Origin: JAJDIA01 sp031555505 | GTDB taxonomy: Bacteria; Bacteroidota; Bacteroidia; Bacteroidales; Tannerellaceae | Reading direction: 5' to 3' | DNA length: 64,000 bases | Assembly (NCBI GenBank): GCA_031555505.1 | Contig: JAVBUH010000004.1 | Span: forward strand, 1 to 64,000 | In this document: positions 1 to 8,350 of the stretch, piece after piece | How the letters are laid out: every line of letters begins with the position of its first letter | Position numbering within the stretch: the first letter of the stretch is position 1 | Made by a program: the position numbers and the translations under genes | Notes under the pieces: model-generated | Seen by the model: only the letters and a program-made list of their open reading frames with translations | The model's database searches: none | What the model was told of the DNA's origin: nothing

Positions 1-60
1 CTTGGCTTCGCCTGTACCCCCGGCTACGTACAGGATGCCCGTGACCGGGCATTCACACAA
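1..60. other. Two adjacent hairpins at the left edge, no gene
   Basis: Two perfect stems sit side by side: CCTGTAC (11-17) pairs with GTACAGG (28-34), and ATGCCCG (35-41) pairs with CGGGCAT (46-52) across a 4-nt loop. No T-run follows, so this is not a standard intrinsic terminator. It may be the tail of a structured RNA or repeat element that starts outside the window. Words such as CTTCGCCTG and CGGCTACG recur near 27,530, also in gene-free DNA. The role is unknown. Confidence 0.4.
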
Positions 61-102
61 GCTATGGTATCACCCTGATATGTTCATTTCATGGGTTAGG
101 AT

Positions 103-232
103 GCTTCACTTTCGTCGGAACTTGAAGCACCCCGCTTTCACATACGTCGGAACTTGAAGCAAGCCCACATTCAAGTTTTGCGGAATATGAAACAAGCCCG
201 CATTCAAATGGAGCGGGATGTGAAAGAGATTA
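103..232. repeat. Four-unit imperfect tandem array, 33-bp period, each unit a dyad
   Basis: TTCA occurs at 106, 138, 171 and 204 and TGAA at 123, 155, 188 and 221, giving steps of 32, 33 and 33 bp. Each unit therefore has a TTCA...TGAA dyad separated by 17 bp, joined by linkers resembling CAAGCCC. The units have diverged in sequence but keep spacing and dyad words. No ORF with coding character lies here. Period and symmetry resemble the arrays near 28,030 and 58,314, though the words differ. Confidence 0.7.
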
Positions 233-265
233 CGACGATAGGCCCCTTATGGGATTAGGGGGTGT

Positions 266-1102
266 TTACTGCTGTTTGAACTTCAAGTAGCCCAGTTTGG
301 TGTATTGGGTATGGTGGGAGATGTACTGTTTGAGCACTTTGGCTGATAGGAGGTGCAGGTATTCGCCGGGTGTGTATATATGGCTGCCGGTGGCAACTAC
401 CTGCGAATTGAGACTGCGGTCGGCCGCTTTGATGGTGAGGAAAAAACGGTTGTCGTCTTTATCTACGGCGGTGATCAGTTGGTCTACATAGTAGTGTACG
501 ATGCTGTCTATAGTCCGGGTGCGGTAACTGTCGTCTTCAAACCGTACATGCACGATTTTCAGGTGAAGGTTGGTTAGTTTTTCGCCAACGGCACCGACAA
601 ATTGACTGGCGGATTTTTTGTAATTTTTCCCTGTTTTCAGGTCGAGGAATACTTTGTTGTAGCTTATGGCCAGTTCCTTAAATCGATGGTCGTTGCGTGT
701 TTTCACCTCGAATTTTTCGGCAATCCACTGAATATAGTGGGGATCGATGCGGTAGATCTCCCACAGGTGGTAGCCGCGGTATTTACCGAAGAGGATAATG
801 TCGTCGCCCTGGTCGGGTGGCAGGGTAAGCGCATCCATGTATGCCAGCGGCAAGAAAGAGTTGGCTATTTCCTGCATAGCCGATTCAACGGAACTGAGCG
901 CATTGAGCTCCAGGTTGAACAGGTATATATACGGATAATGCGCCGCTTCCGGATGCTGATACCAGAGACTGAAATACAACACACCTTCACGGGGCGCTAC
1001 CACGATGTACTGCCCTTGCGCCGGTGATCGTTCACGGTTATGGTCCGCGAGTTTTTGCTCGATCAACCGCTGTATTTCAGGTGAAATATCCGGTGACCCC
1101 AT
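266..1102 (-). CDS. Hypothetical protein with ExoX-like C-terminal (DEDD-exonuclease-associated) module
   Basis: 278 residues with no signal peptide or membrane segment, so probably cytoplasmic. Residues about 103-160 contain GKYRG followed by a helix-rich stretch with IDPHYIQWIAEKF. This resembles the small module found at the C-terminus of exodeoxyribonuclease X-like proteins and in stand-alone proteins once annotated as quorum-sensing-regulated virulence factor. No nuclease catalytic domain is present, so any nucleic-acid role is inference. The N-terminal 100 residues and the C-terminal 110 are not recognised. It is divergent from radA. A good minus-strand -7 element (TATATTTG, 1137-1144) lies 35 bases upstream of the ATG, which supports the start. 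Confidence 0.75.
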   Translation of the reverse strand: MGSPDISPEIQRLIEQKLADHNRERSPAQGQYIVVAPREGVLYFSLWYQHPEAAHYPYIYLFNLELNALSSVESAMQEIANSFLPLAYMDALTLPPDQGDDIILFGKYRGYHLWEIYRIDPHYIQWIAEKFEVKTRNDHRFKELAISYNKVFLDLKTGKNYKKSASQFVGAVGEKLTNLHLKIVHVRFEDDSYRTRTIDSIVHYYVDQLITAVDKDDNRFFLTIKAADRSLNSQVVATGSHIYTPGEYLHLLSAKVLKQYISHHTQYTKLGYLKFKQQ

Positions 1103-1136
1103 TTCGTGTTTCCCCTTATCCCCTTTTTTAACTAAG

Positions 1137-1144
1137 CAAATATA
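1137..1144 (-). promoter_or_regulatory. -7 promoter element for the 278-residue protein
   Basis: On the minus strand the sequence reads TATATTTG, an exact match to the Bacteroidetes -7 consensus TAnnTTTG. A weaker plus-strand relative, TACCTTTA (1166-1173), could serve radA. The pair would make this a divergent promoter region. Confidence 0.5.
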
Positions 1145-1191
1145 ACGAAAAGAGGTTACTCTTTATACCTTTACGCCAAAATTATTCGGAA

Positions 1192-2562
1192 ATGGCTAAA
1201 ACAAAGACCGTGTATGTATGTACGCAGTGTGGTGCTGACTCGCCCAAATGGATCGGCAAGTGCCCGAATTGCGGCGAGTGGAACACGTATGTAGAGGAGG
1301 TAATCGCAAAAGAACCAACCGCCAAACGTTCGCTCCCCGGGCTTTCGGGTGGCGATAAACCGCGCCCTGTACTCCTGCGTGATATCACGGCCACCGAAGA
1401 ACAACGTATCGACCTGAACGACGCAGAACTGAACCGTGTGCTTGGCGGAGGTCTGGTGAAAGGCTCGCTGGTACTGATCGGCGGTGAGCCGGGGATCGGC
1501 AAGTCTACACTGGTGTTGCAGACCGTGATGCGGCTTGCTTCGCTGAAAACCCTCTATGTCTCCGGCGAAGAGAGCGGGCAGCAACTCAAGTTGCGTGCCG
1601 ACCGCCTTTCCCATGCGAATCCGAATTGCTACGTCTTGTGTGAGACCAATCTCGAACAAATCTTCGTTCAGGCACAGAACGTGCTGCCCGACCTGTTGAT
1701 CATCGACTCTATCCAGACCATTTTTTCCGAGTTGGTAGAATCGTCGCCCGGCAGTGTGTCGCAGGTGCGCGAGTGCAGCGCCTCTATCCTCAAGTATGCC
1801 AAGGAAACGGGTGTTCCCGTCCTGCTGATCGGCCATATCAATAAGGAAGGCAGCATTGCCGGCCCGAAAGTGTTGGAGCATATAGTGGATACGGTGCTCC
1901 AGTTTGAAGGCGACCAGCATTACCTCTACCGTATCCTGCGTAGCATCAAGAACCGCTTCGGCAGTACGTCCGAACTGGGTATCTACGAGATGCGCCAGGA
2001 AGGATTGCGGGAGGTGACCAATCCGTCTGAACTCCTACTCACGCAGAATCACGAAGGACTGAGCGGGGTAGCTATTGCAGCCGCCATCGAAGGCATGCGT
2101 CCGTTCCTGATCGAGACACAAGCGCTGGTGAGTACGGCTGTGTACGGCACACCACAGCGTAGTGCGACGGGATTCGACCTGCGCCGGATGAATATGCTCC
2201 TGGCCGTACTCGAAAAACGTGCCGGCTTCAAGCTGGGGCAGAAAGACGTATTCCTTAACATCGCCGGCGGACTGAAAGTAAACGATCCCGCCATCGACCT
2301 GGCGGTGATCAGCGCCATCCTCTCGTCGAGCCTCGATATCAGCATCGAGGCAGGAACCTGTCTGGCAGGTGAGGTCGGATTGTCGGGCGAGATACGTCCC
2401 GTCAACCGTATCGAACAGCGGATTCTGGAAGCCGAAAAGCTGGGTTTCTCCCGTATCCTGATCCCGCACAACAATCTGAAAGGCTTCGATCGCAGCAAAT
2501 GCCGTATCGAAGTGGTACAGGTGAAAAAGGTGGAAGAGGCCTTCCGCCAGCTGTTCGGATAG
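1192..2562 (+). CDS. radA: DNA repair protein RadA (Sms)
   Basis: 456 residues, normal length for RadA, a RecA-like ATPase/helicase that drives branch migration and processes recombination intermediates in the cytoplasm. The N-terminal zinc ribbon has two CxxC pairs (CTQCG and CPNCG, residues about 10-27). A Walker A (GGEPGIGKST) sits near residue 97, the RadA-specific KNRFG motif near 259, and a Lon-protease-like C-terminal domain without need for protease activity follows. The start codon matches the family, which begins with a short MAKTKTVYVC-type leader. The gene appears monocistronic, and the next gene starts 33 bases after its stop. Confidence 0.97.
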   Translation: MAKTKTVYVCTQCGADSPKWIGKCPNCGEWNTYVEEVIAKEPTAKRSLPGLSGGDKPRPVLLRDITATEEQRIDLNDAELNRVLGGGLVKGSLVLIGGEPGIGKSTLVLQTVMRLASLKTLYVSGEESGQQLKLRADRLSHANPNCYVLCETNLEQIFVQAQNVLPDLLIIDSIQTIFSELVESSPGSVSQVRECSASILKYAKETGVPVLLIGHINKEGSIAGPKVLEHIVDTVLQFEGDQHYLYRILRSIKNRFGSTSELGIYEMRQEGLREVTNPSELLLTQNHEGLSGVAIAAAIEGMRPFLIETQALVSTAVYGTPQRSATGFDLRRMNMLLAVLEKRAGFKLGQKDVFLNIAGGLKVNDPAIDLAVISAILSSSLDISIEAGTCLAGEVGLSGEIRPVNRIEQRILEAEKLGFSRILIPHNNLKGFDRSKCRIEVVQVKKVEEAFRQLFG

Positions 2563-2594
2563 ACCTGATTATTCTTAATTATTACGCTGTTTAT

Positions 2595-4424
2595 ATGAAG
2601 AAAGTACTGTGCTGTTTGTTTGTATTGTTGCTGTTATTCGGGTGTGAGTATGAGGTGCACGACAATTATATTGAACTGGAAAAGCCTGCGGATGAAGTGG
2701 CAGTGGTGGTGGAATTGGAGGCAGCGAATGACGGGGAGTCCATTTATTTAGATCAAAGGGAAACCACTGTCCGTGTTAACATCACCGTAGGGGGACGCCG
2801 GCCGGAAATGTGTGCCTTCCGCTTGGGTGAATATACCTGGGATATCGTCGGCGGATCGGGTAGTTTCACCATCAACAATTCCTGGTTGTATGATCCTGAA
2901 TATACATTGACCTGTGAGATGTATGCATCTACCGGTACCGGCAGTATTGCCGAACAAGCGGGGGAGGAATGGTATATGGGATCGTATAGTTGGCCGGTCA
3001 AAGTGATAAGGGAAGGCGAAAATGCGGAATATCTGGCGCATCAGGTGAATGCCGAAGGCTATTTCGAACTTTCCTGGAGGAAGTTTCCGCTTAACGAGGA
3101 TGTATTCGAAGGCTATACGATAGAGGTCGCTTCCGCCAGTGGTACCCGGTTTGCCACTTATGTGTCGGATGTCAACGAACTGTCGCATGTGTATAAATCG
3201 TATGCAGGGCAACAGGCAGTCTTTCAGGTTTCCGCCCGTGTGAAAGGGCGGGAAGAACCGTGGAGGATCGGCCGGTTGGCATTAGATGCGTATACTATCG
3301 GCATGACGTGTGACTATCACCGGGACGACAGTATCGTTGTCCGATGGGATAGCCCATATCCCGCAGCGGTCGTTACGGCTATGGGAGCGTATGAAGAGAT
3401 ACTGAAGGCGAAGACGCGGGACAGGGAATTTTGTGTGTCGTATCCGCCTTTCGGCAGTGATGATAATGCCTTGGTACTACGTTTGGAGTCTGCTTTTTCC
3501 GTCGACAACGAGCAATGGCTGATGTATGACTATGCCTCCGGCGGACGGCGCAGTAAAGGCGTAATGATTGCTCCCAGGGGCAACTGGGCGCGCTTTGGGT
3601 ATAATCCGGTCGAAGATGTGGTGTATGTCAGTTCCTATGGTGAGAGTACGGCCCTGCAGTGTCCGGGGTTTACGTCGCTGGGTACCTATAATGGGTCGTA
3701 TGACAGTAATGTGCTGCTCTATGGCAATTCGCAATACAGCAGCCGGACGATTGCATGCCATGCCCACTCGGTGGATATATTCGAGGGAAAGCACATGCGG
3801 CAGGTAGTCACTATACCGCTGGAGGTTTTTCAAGTATTGGAAGGCGTCCCGACATTGACAAAGGACGGGAAACTGGTGGTGTTCAAAAGCGGGTTTGGGA
3901 AAGCAAACGTCGTTCAGTTCTATCAGGCGGAAACGGGAGCCTTGGAGGCAGAGACGCCATTCCCGTATTATATGAATATGGAGATCGGTATCACCTCGGA
4001 TGGCGCTTACCTGTTGTGCCAAACCAACGGAAGCGATATTGTAGTAGTCGCCATGAATGGATATGCGATAGGGGAGACCCGGAGATTGTATTTCCCCAAT
4101 CCGGTGATGTCCTGGTGTACGAGTCCAGTCGACCCGGATGATCTGTTTGTGTCTGTCGGAGATGAAATCCGGCATTATCATGTTCGTGACCTGTCGTTGG
4201 TCAATACCTGGAAGATGCCGGATATGAAGATTGGAAACATTGATCCTAAAACCGGTAACCTGCTTGTGTTTAATTCGAAGAAGATGTGTGTAATTCATCC
4301 GAAAACGGATAAACTGATTCATCGTATGGATATACGCATCTATAACGAACTTAGCCTGTATGGGAATATATTGATCTCAGATACCGGCTATGCCCTGAAC
4401 CTTGAAAAAGAATTGCAGCCATGA
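2595..4424 (+). CDS. Lipoprotein with predicted C-terminal beta-propeller, function unknown
   Basis: 609 residues from the ATG at 2595. An in-frame upstream extension to 2499 overlaps the end of radA and lacks a signal sequence, so it was rejected. The start gives a clean lipoprotein signal (MKKVLCC..., lipobox LLFGC with Cys near residue 17). The N-terminal half looks like Ig/fibronectin-like modules (one stretch has FELSWRKFP). The C-terminal half repeats strands of the type SxDGAYLL and TGNLLVFN, as in seven-bladed propellers. The last four bases overlap the start of the next gene (ATGA), so the two are surely co-translated. I do not recognise a specific family. A surface-exposed lipoprotein working with the downstream barrel protein is an inference from context. 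Confidence 0.8.
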   Translation: MKKVLCCLFVLLLLFGCEYEVHDNYIELEKPADEVAVVVELEAANDGESIYLDQRETTVRVNITVGGRRPEMCAFRLGEYTWDIVGGSGSFTINNSWLYDPEYTLTCEMYASTGTGSIAEQAGEEWYMGSYSWPVKVIREGENAEYLAHQVNAEGYFELSWRKFPLNEDVFEGYTIEVASASGTRFATYVSDVNELSHVYKSYAGQQAVFQVSARVKGREEPWRIGRLALDAYTIGMTCDYHRDDSIVVRWDSPYPAAVVTAMGAYEEILKAKTRDREFCVSYPPFGSDDNALVLRLESAFSVDNEQWLMYDYASGGRRSKGVMIAPRGNWARFGYNPVEDVVYVSSYGESTALQCPGFTSLGTYNGSYDSNVLLYGNSQYSSRTIACHAHSVDIFEGKHMRQVVTIPLEVFQVLEGVPTLTKDGKLVVFKSGFGKANVVQFYQAETGALEAETPFPYYMNMEIGITSDGAYLLCQTNGSDIVVVAMNGYAIGETRRLYFPNPVMSWCTSPVDPDDLFVSVGDEIRHYHVRDLSLVNTWKMPDMKIGNIDPKTGNLLVFNSKKMCVIHPKTDKLIHRMDIRIYNELSLYGNILISDTGYALNLEKELQP

Positions 4425-5125
4425 TGAAACGATTGACTTTTATCGCCCTATGCCTGCTTGCCCTGATGCCATCCGTGCAGGCACAACAGCTGACGCTGGA
4501 ATACAATCTCGGCTACGGCACCTTTGCCATGGGTGACCTGAAAGAGACCCTGTCGCAAAGTGACGTCTCGCTGAATAACCTAAAGGTTACGGATAATTTC
4601 CCGGGGTATATAGTGAATCAGGCAAAGATCGGACTTGACTTCAAGCAGATGCACCATACCGGGATCTTGTTGGATTTCATGAGTACCGCAGGCAGTAAAG
4701 GTGTTTCGGATTATTCCGGTTCCTATCATTTCACTATCCGTACCAAAGGGACACGACTGGGAGCTTTCTACCGGTTTACGCCGCGGGGCTGGCAGACGCA
4801 TACCATTCGCCCTTATCTTCAACTGAGCGGAGGTGTGATTTTTAATAATGCCGAGTTGGAAGAAGAATTAGTGATAGCAAAAAAGCAGGAGCACTTGGAC
4901 AGAATGTCACTTGGCGGTCTGAATTCCTATGTGGAACCGGCTGTGGGTTGCCGTATTCGCCTGCTTGCCCATCTGGATTTGAATGTCAGTGCCGGCTATG
5001 AATTCGATCTTACCAAAAAGTTTACCGATAAAAGCGGACAATACACGGCAATAGCCATATCGCCCGACTGGAGCGGCATCCGCCTGACGGGCGGTCTCAT
5101 TTACAGTATCCCTTTAACACGTTAA
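4421..5125 (+). CDS. Small outer-membrane beta-barrel protein
   Basis: 234 residues beginning with a signal peptide (MMKRLTFIALCLLALMPSVQAQQ, cleavage likely after QA near residue 21). The mature part alternates hydrophobic and polar residues in amphipathic strands (GILLDFMSTAG, TRLGAFYRFTPRGW, LNVSAGYEFDLTKKF) and ends with a strand near the C-terminus, typical of 8-10-strand porin-family barrels (OmpW/OmpA-like fold). It overlaps the upstream lipoprotein gene by 4 bases. The closest informal description is outer-membrane beta-barrel protein. No substrate can be assigned. Eleven bases separate it from the FAD oxidoreductase gene, which may be read through from the same transcript. Confidence 0.8.
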   Translation: MMKRLTFIALCLLALMPSVQAQQLTLEYNLGYGTFAMGDLKETLSQSDVSLNNLKVTDNFPGYIVNQAKIGLDFKQMHHTGILLDFMSTAGSKGVSDYSGSYHFTIRTKGTRLGAFYRFTPRGWQTHTIRPYLQLSGGVIFNNAELEEELVIAKKQEHLDRMSLGGLNSYVEPAVGCRIRLLAHLDLNVSAGYEFDLTKKFTDKSGQYTAIAISPDWSGIRLTGGLIYSIPLTR

Positions 5126-5136
5126 TTCATTCACTT

Positions 5137-6714
5137 ATGATCCGCGAACTCCAACTCCGCCTGCTGCCCGAGGAGACAGCCAACGAACAGATATTAAAAC
5201 ATGTCGTAGTACGTGAAACGGGCCTCCGTTTGGACGATATCCGTGCCGTCCGTATACTGAAACGCTCGATTGATGCGCGCCAGCGTACCATCTACGTCAA
5301 TCTCAGGGTGCGGGTGTTTGTGGGAGAGGAACCAGCGGAAGCGGAGTTTCCAGTGATCGAATACAAGGATGTATCGGCTGCAAAGCCGGTGATTGTGGTG
5401 GGCGCCGGTCCCGGCGGATTGTTCGCTGCCCTCCGGTTGATCGAGATCGGGCTGCGTCCTATTGTGGTAGAACGCGGAAAGAATGTACGCGAACGGCGGA
5501 AAGATATCGCCCTGATCAGTCGCGAACATACGGTGAACAGTGAATCGAATTACTCTTTTGGCGAAGGCGGTGCCGGGGCTTATTCTGACGGCAAACTCTA
5601 TACCCGCAGTAAAAAACGGGGATCGGTAGACCGCATCTTGCAGATATTCTGCCAACATGGTGCTTCAACCGCTATCTTGGCTGATGCCCATCCCCATATC
5701 GGTACCGACAAGTTGCCGCGTGTGATAGAGAACATACGCGAACAGATACTTCGGTCGGGTGGAGAAGTGCATTTTGAAACCCGGATGGATCGCCTGATCA
5801 TCCACGATGGCGAAGTGCTGGGGATTGAGACAAATACCGGGCAGGCTTTTCACGGGCCCGTAATCCTGGCAACCGGCCATTCGGCAAGGGATGTTTACCG
5901 CTACCTGCATGAGCAGCAGATCCCCATGGAAGCCAAAGGCATAGCCGTGGGTGTGCGTCTGGAACACCCGCAGGCATTGATCGACCAGATCCAATACCAC
6001 CGTAGGGAGGGTAGGGGAGACTATCTGCCGGCGGCCGAATATAGTTTTGTGGCGCAGGCCGGTGGCCGGGGCGTTTATTCGTTCTGTATGTGTCCGGGTG
6101 GTTTTGTGGTACCGGCTGCCAGCGGTCCCCGTCAGGTGGTGGTCAATGGTATGTCGCCGTCCAACCGTAGTTCGGCCTGGGCTAATTCGGGCATGGTGGT
6201 AGAGGTACACCCCGAGGATTATGTTACCCTGATGGGGGGTGAACCGTTGCCTGTCTCTGCAAACTCCCCACTTGCCCTGATGGCTTTCCAGGAATGGTTG
6301 GAAGAACGTTGCTGGCTCAACGGCGGTATGAAACAAACGGCGCCCGGGCAACGAATGGCCGACTTTGTGAATCGAAAGAACTCATCCGATCTCCCTGTAT
6401 CTTCGTATACCCCCGGCTTGTTGGCTTCGCCGCTCCATTTCTGGATGCCTGAATTGGTGACATCCCGTTTGCGTGACGGTCTCCGTTTTTTTGGCGCTTC
6501 CTCCAAAGGTTTCCTTACGAACGAGGCGTTGATGATCGGTGTCGAAACCCGTACTTCTTCCCCTGTCCGTATCCTTCGTGACCGGGACACCCTTCGCCAC
6601 ATCACCTTCAAAGGCCTTTATCCTTGTGGGGAAGGCGCCGGATATGCCGGTGGAATTGTCTCGGCTGCGATTGATGGCGAGCGTTGTGCCGAGGCTGTTG
6701 CCGCTACGATGTAG
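5137..6714 (+). CDS. FAD-dependent oxidoreductase (COG2509-type)
   Basis: 525 residues. An N-terminal ferredoxin-fold-like domain (about 1-80, with the stretch VRILKRSIDARQ) is followed by a Rossmann dinucleotide-binding motif, VVGAGPGG, near residue 89, and later FAD-binding elements (FGEGGAGAYSDGKL, ATGHSARD, GEGAGYAGGI near the C-terminus). This arrangement is typical of the conserved uncharacterised FAD dehydrogenases of COG2509, found in nearly all Bacteroidetes as a single cytoplasmic protein. The substrate is not known for the family. No partner gene is evident: upstream is the barrel protein, downstream is 180 bp of gene-free DNA. Confidence 0.88.
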   Translation: MIRELQLRLLPEETANEQILKHVVVRETGLRLDDIRAVRILKRSIDARQRTIYVNLRVRVFVGEEPAEAEFPVIEYKDVSAAKPVIVVGAGPGGLFAALRLIEIGLRPIVVERGKNVRERRKDIALISREHTVNSESNYSFGEGGAGAYSDGKLYTRSKKRGSVDRILQIFCQHGASTAILADAHPHIGTDKLPRVIENIREQILRSGGEVHFETRMDRLIIHDGEVLGIETNTGQAFHGPVILATGHSARDVYRYLHEQQIPMEAKGIAVGVRLEHPQALIDQIQYHRREGRGDYLPAAEYSFVAQAGGRGVYSFCMCPGGFVVPAASGPRQVVVNGMSPSNRSSAWANSGMVVEVHPEDYVTLMGGEPLPVSANSPLALMAFQEWLEERCWLNGGMKQTAPGQRMADFVNRKNSSDLPVSSYTPGLLASPLHFWMPELVTSRLRDGLRFFGASSKGFLTNEALMIGVETRTSSPVRILRDRDTLRHITFKGLYPCGEGAGYAGGIVSAAIDGERCAEAVAATM

Positions 6715-6893
6715 CGCTTCGTCTCCAGGCTGGGGGCGTGCACTATAAATGCTATCTATAGTCATATAAATTATTCTCAAAAACTATGTTGTATAACATA
6801 TAGTTGTATATACAGAAGCGAGAGAGAAGCAAACAGAACTCGCAACGATATATACAAAAAGTAGTTTAAGGTTTAATTTAAAAATGATGAGTT

Positions 6894-7283
6894 ATGAAAC
6901 AATTAGTGATAGCAGTTGTGGCTTTAACAATGAGTACAACAGTAGGTTTTTCCCAGAATGCATCTTCAAACATTGACGAACCTTTCAATCCCAATGTGGT
7001 GCAATTGAGCAAGTATCTGGAATTGAGTGCCAATCAGTTTGATGATGTTGTATTGATCAATGAGTACTTCGTAGACAAACAACGTGATAGTCTGACAGGC
7101 AAAGAGAAGCACCGTGACAAGAAAATGTATATTGCTGTATATGGCAACCTCAAGTTAATGAAGGATGTGTTGGACGAAGATCAGTATCGCAAGTATGTGA
7201 CCGTGCTGAATGTGACCAACAATAATAAGAAATCGGCAGGTGTGACCTCCATGATCGATTCATACCTGGCCCAGAACGACTAA
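6894..7283 (+). CDS. Small exported protein of unknown function
   Basis: 129 residues with a signal peptide (MKQLVIAVVALTMSTTVGFSQN, cleavage near residue 20). The mature part is short, charged and mainly helical (ELSANQFDDVVLINEYFVDKQ, then KHRDKKMYIAVYGNLK), with an ASN-rich turn before the C-terminus and no cysteines. It was not assigned to a family. It resembles small periplasmic helical proteins seen alone in Bacteroides. It stands alone between a 180-bp upstream gap and its own terminator, so it is probably transcribed by itself. The upstream region has a partial dyad of AACTAT and ATAGTT words (about 6782-6805), which could be regulatory. Confidence 0.75.
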   Translation: MKQLVIAVVALTMSTTVGFSQNASSNIDEPFNPNVVQLSKYLELSANQFDDVVLINEYFVDKQRDSLTGKEKHRDKKMYIAVYGNLKLMKDVLDEDQYRKYVTVLNVTNNNKKSAGVTSMIDSYLAQND

Positions 7284-7311
7284 GGTTCATAGGAATATAG
7301 ATTTAATAAGG

Positions 7312-7348
7312 AAAAAGACTGCATACCGTGTGTATGCGGTCTTTTTTT
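7312..7348 (+). terminator. Intrinsic terminator
   Basis: The stem AGACTGCATAC / GTATGCGGTCT (one G-T pair) has a short loop and is followed by seven T residues. It closes the transcript of the small exported protein. Confidence 0.9.
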
Positions 7349-7353
7349 ATGGC

Positions 7354-7361
7354 TATCTTTG
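7354..7361 (+). promoter_or_regulatory. -7 promoter element for yitT-family gene
   Basis: TATCTTTG exactly matches TAnnTTTG, lies directly after the upstream terminator and 31 bases before the ATG at 7393. Confidence 0.55.
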
Positions 7362-7392
7362 CACCGCTTTGAGTAAATGTATCTAAAGGAAT

Positions 7393-8289
7393 ATGAAACA
7401 AGGACTAAATATTCAGTCTCCTGCTGCCTGGAAAGCGGGTGCTAAAGACTATTCACTGATTGTAGTAGGTGCTTTTTTGCAGGCATTGAGTTATGTGCTT
7501 TTCCTGGCTCCGTATAAAATCGTACCGGGTGGTGTGTATGGTGTTTCCATCGTATTGCACTATTCTACGCAAGGCATGTTCTCTTTCCTTCCCGACGGGT
7601 TGCCGATGGGTATCACCGCGCTCTGTTTTAATATTCCGTTAATGATCCTGGCCATGAAGAAGATCGGCCTGGCTTCAGGCCCGAAGACGGTGGTGACGTT
7701 TGTGCTGATCTCTGTTTTTACCGATTCATTATCGTATATCCTGACCGAACCGTTGTTGCCTAATGATACGTTTATTGCTGCGTTCTACGGAGGTGCTTTG
7801 CTGGGACTTGGTGTTACCTGTGTGTTCCGGGCGCAGAGTACCAGCGCGGGGACTGATGTGTTGGCGCGCGTAATGGCCAGTAACACCAATATGAAGGTGA
7901 GCAATATGATTATCCTGCTCGATTCGGCTGTCGTGCTGCTTGGATTGCTCGCATTCAAAGATTGGACTGTGCCCTTGTATTCGTGGCTGACGATCTTTAT
8001 CTATGGAAAGGTAGTGGATATGCTACAGGTGGAAAATCCGAACCGGGCTGTCTTCATCGTTTCCGGTAAGACGCAGGAGATTAAAGAACTGATTGTAGAC
8101 GAGATGGGGATGAGCGGCACTTACCTGCATGGCCGCGGTATGTACGAAGGCAAAGAACGTGAGATTATTTTCACGATCGCTGAACGGAAAGATATGCCGA
8201 AACTGAAGGAAGAGATAAAGAAAATCGACCCGAAAGCTTTCGTCTCCACCATGCATGCCAGCCGGGATTCAGCTCCTCCGGGAAGATAA
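7393..8289 (+). CDS. YitT family membrane protein (DUF161 plus DUF2179)
   Basis: 298 residues. About five to six hydrophobic helices span residues 20-210 (for example LIVVGAFLQALSYVLFLAPY and AAFYGGALLGLGVTCVF). A soluble C-terminal DUF2179 domain of about 80 residues contains HGRGMYEGKEREIIFTIAERKDMPKLKEEI. The motif GGVYGVSIVLHY and the patch AQSTSAGTDVLARV are typical of the family. The protein sits in the inner membrane. Its function is not established (proposed transporter or regulator). It is monocistronic as judged by a terminator before it and a separate promoter for the next gene. Confidence 0.92.
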   Translation: MKQGLNIQSPAAWKAGAKDYSLIVVGAFLQALSYVLFLAPYKIVPGGVYGVSIVLHYSTQGMFSFLPDGLPMGITALCFNIPLMILAMKKIGLASGPKTVVTFVLISVFTDSLSYILTEPLLPNDTFIAAFYGGALLGLGVTCVFRAQSTSAGTDVLARVMASNTNMKVSNMIILLDSAVVLLGLLAFKDWTVPLYSWLTIFIYGKVVDMLQVENPNRAVFIVSGKTQEIKELIVDEMGMSGTYLHGRGMYEGKEREIIFTIAERKDMPKLKEEIKKIDPKAFVSTMHASRDSAPPGR

Positions 8290-8302
8290 TACCGTGTTTT
8301 CT

Positions 8303-8333
8303 TTTGCTTCTGATTATAAATGCGCTATTTTTG
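8303..8333 (+). promoter_or_regulatory. Complete Bacteroidetes promoter (-33 TTTG, 19-bp spacer, -7 TATTTTTG)
   Basis: TTTG at 8303-8306, a spacer of 19 bp and TATTTTTG at 8326-8333 match the consensus TTTG-N19-21-TAnnTTTG. It lies 17 bases before the aminotransferase ATG, so the leader is very short. Confidence 0.7.
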
Positions 8334-8350
8334 CAACAAAAATATAGTAT

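Noticed and set aside
103..232. Possible CRISPR array at the left edge
   Set aside because: Units are diverged dyads with no distinct spacers, period is 33 bp, and no cas gene is present.
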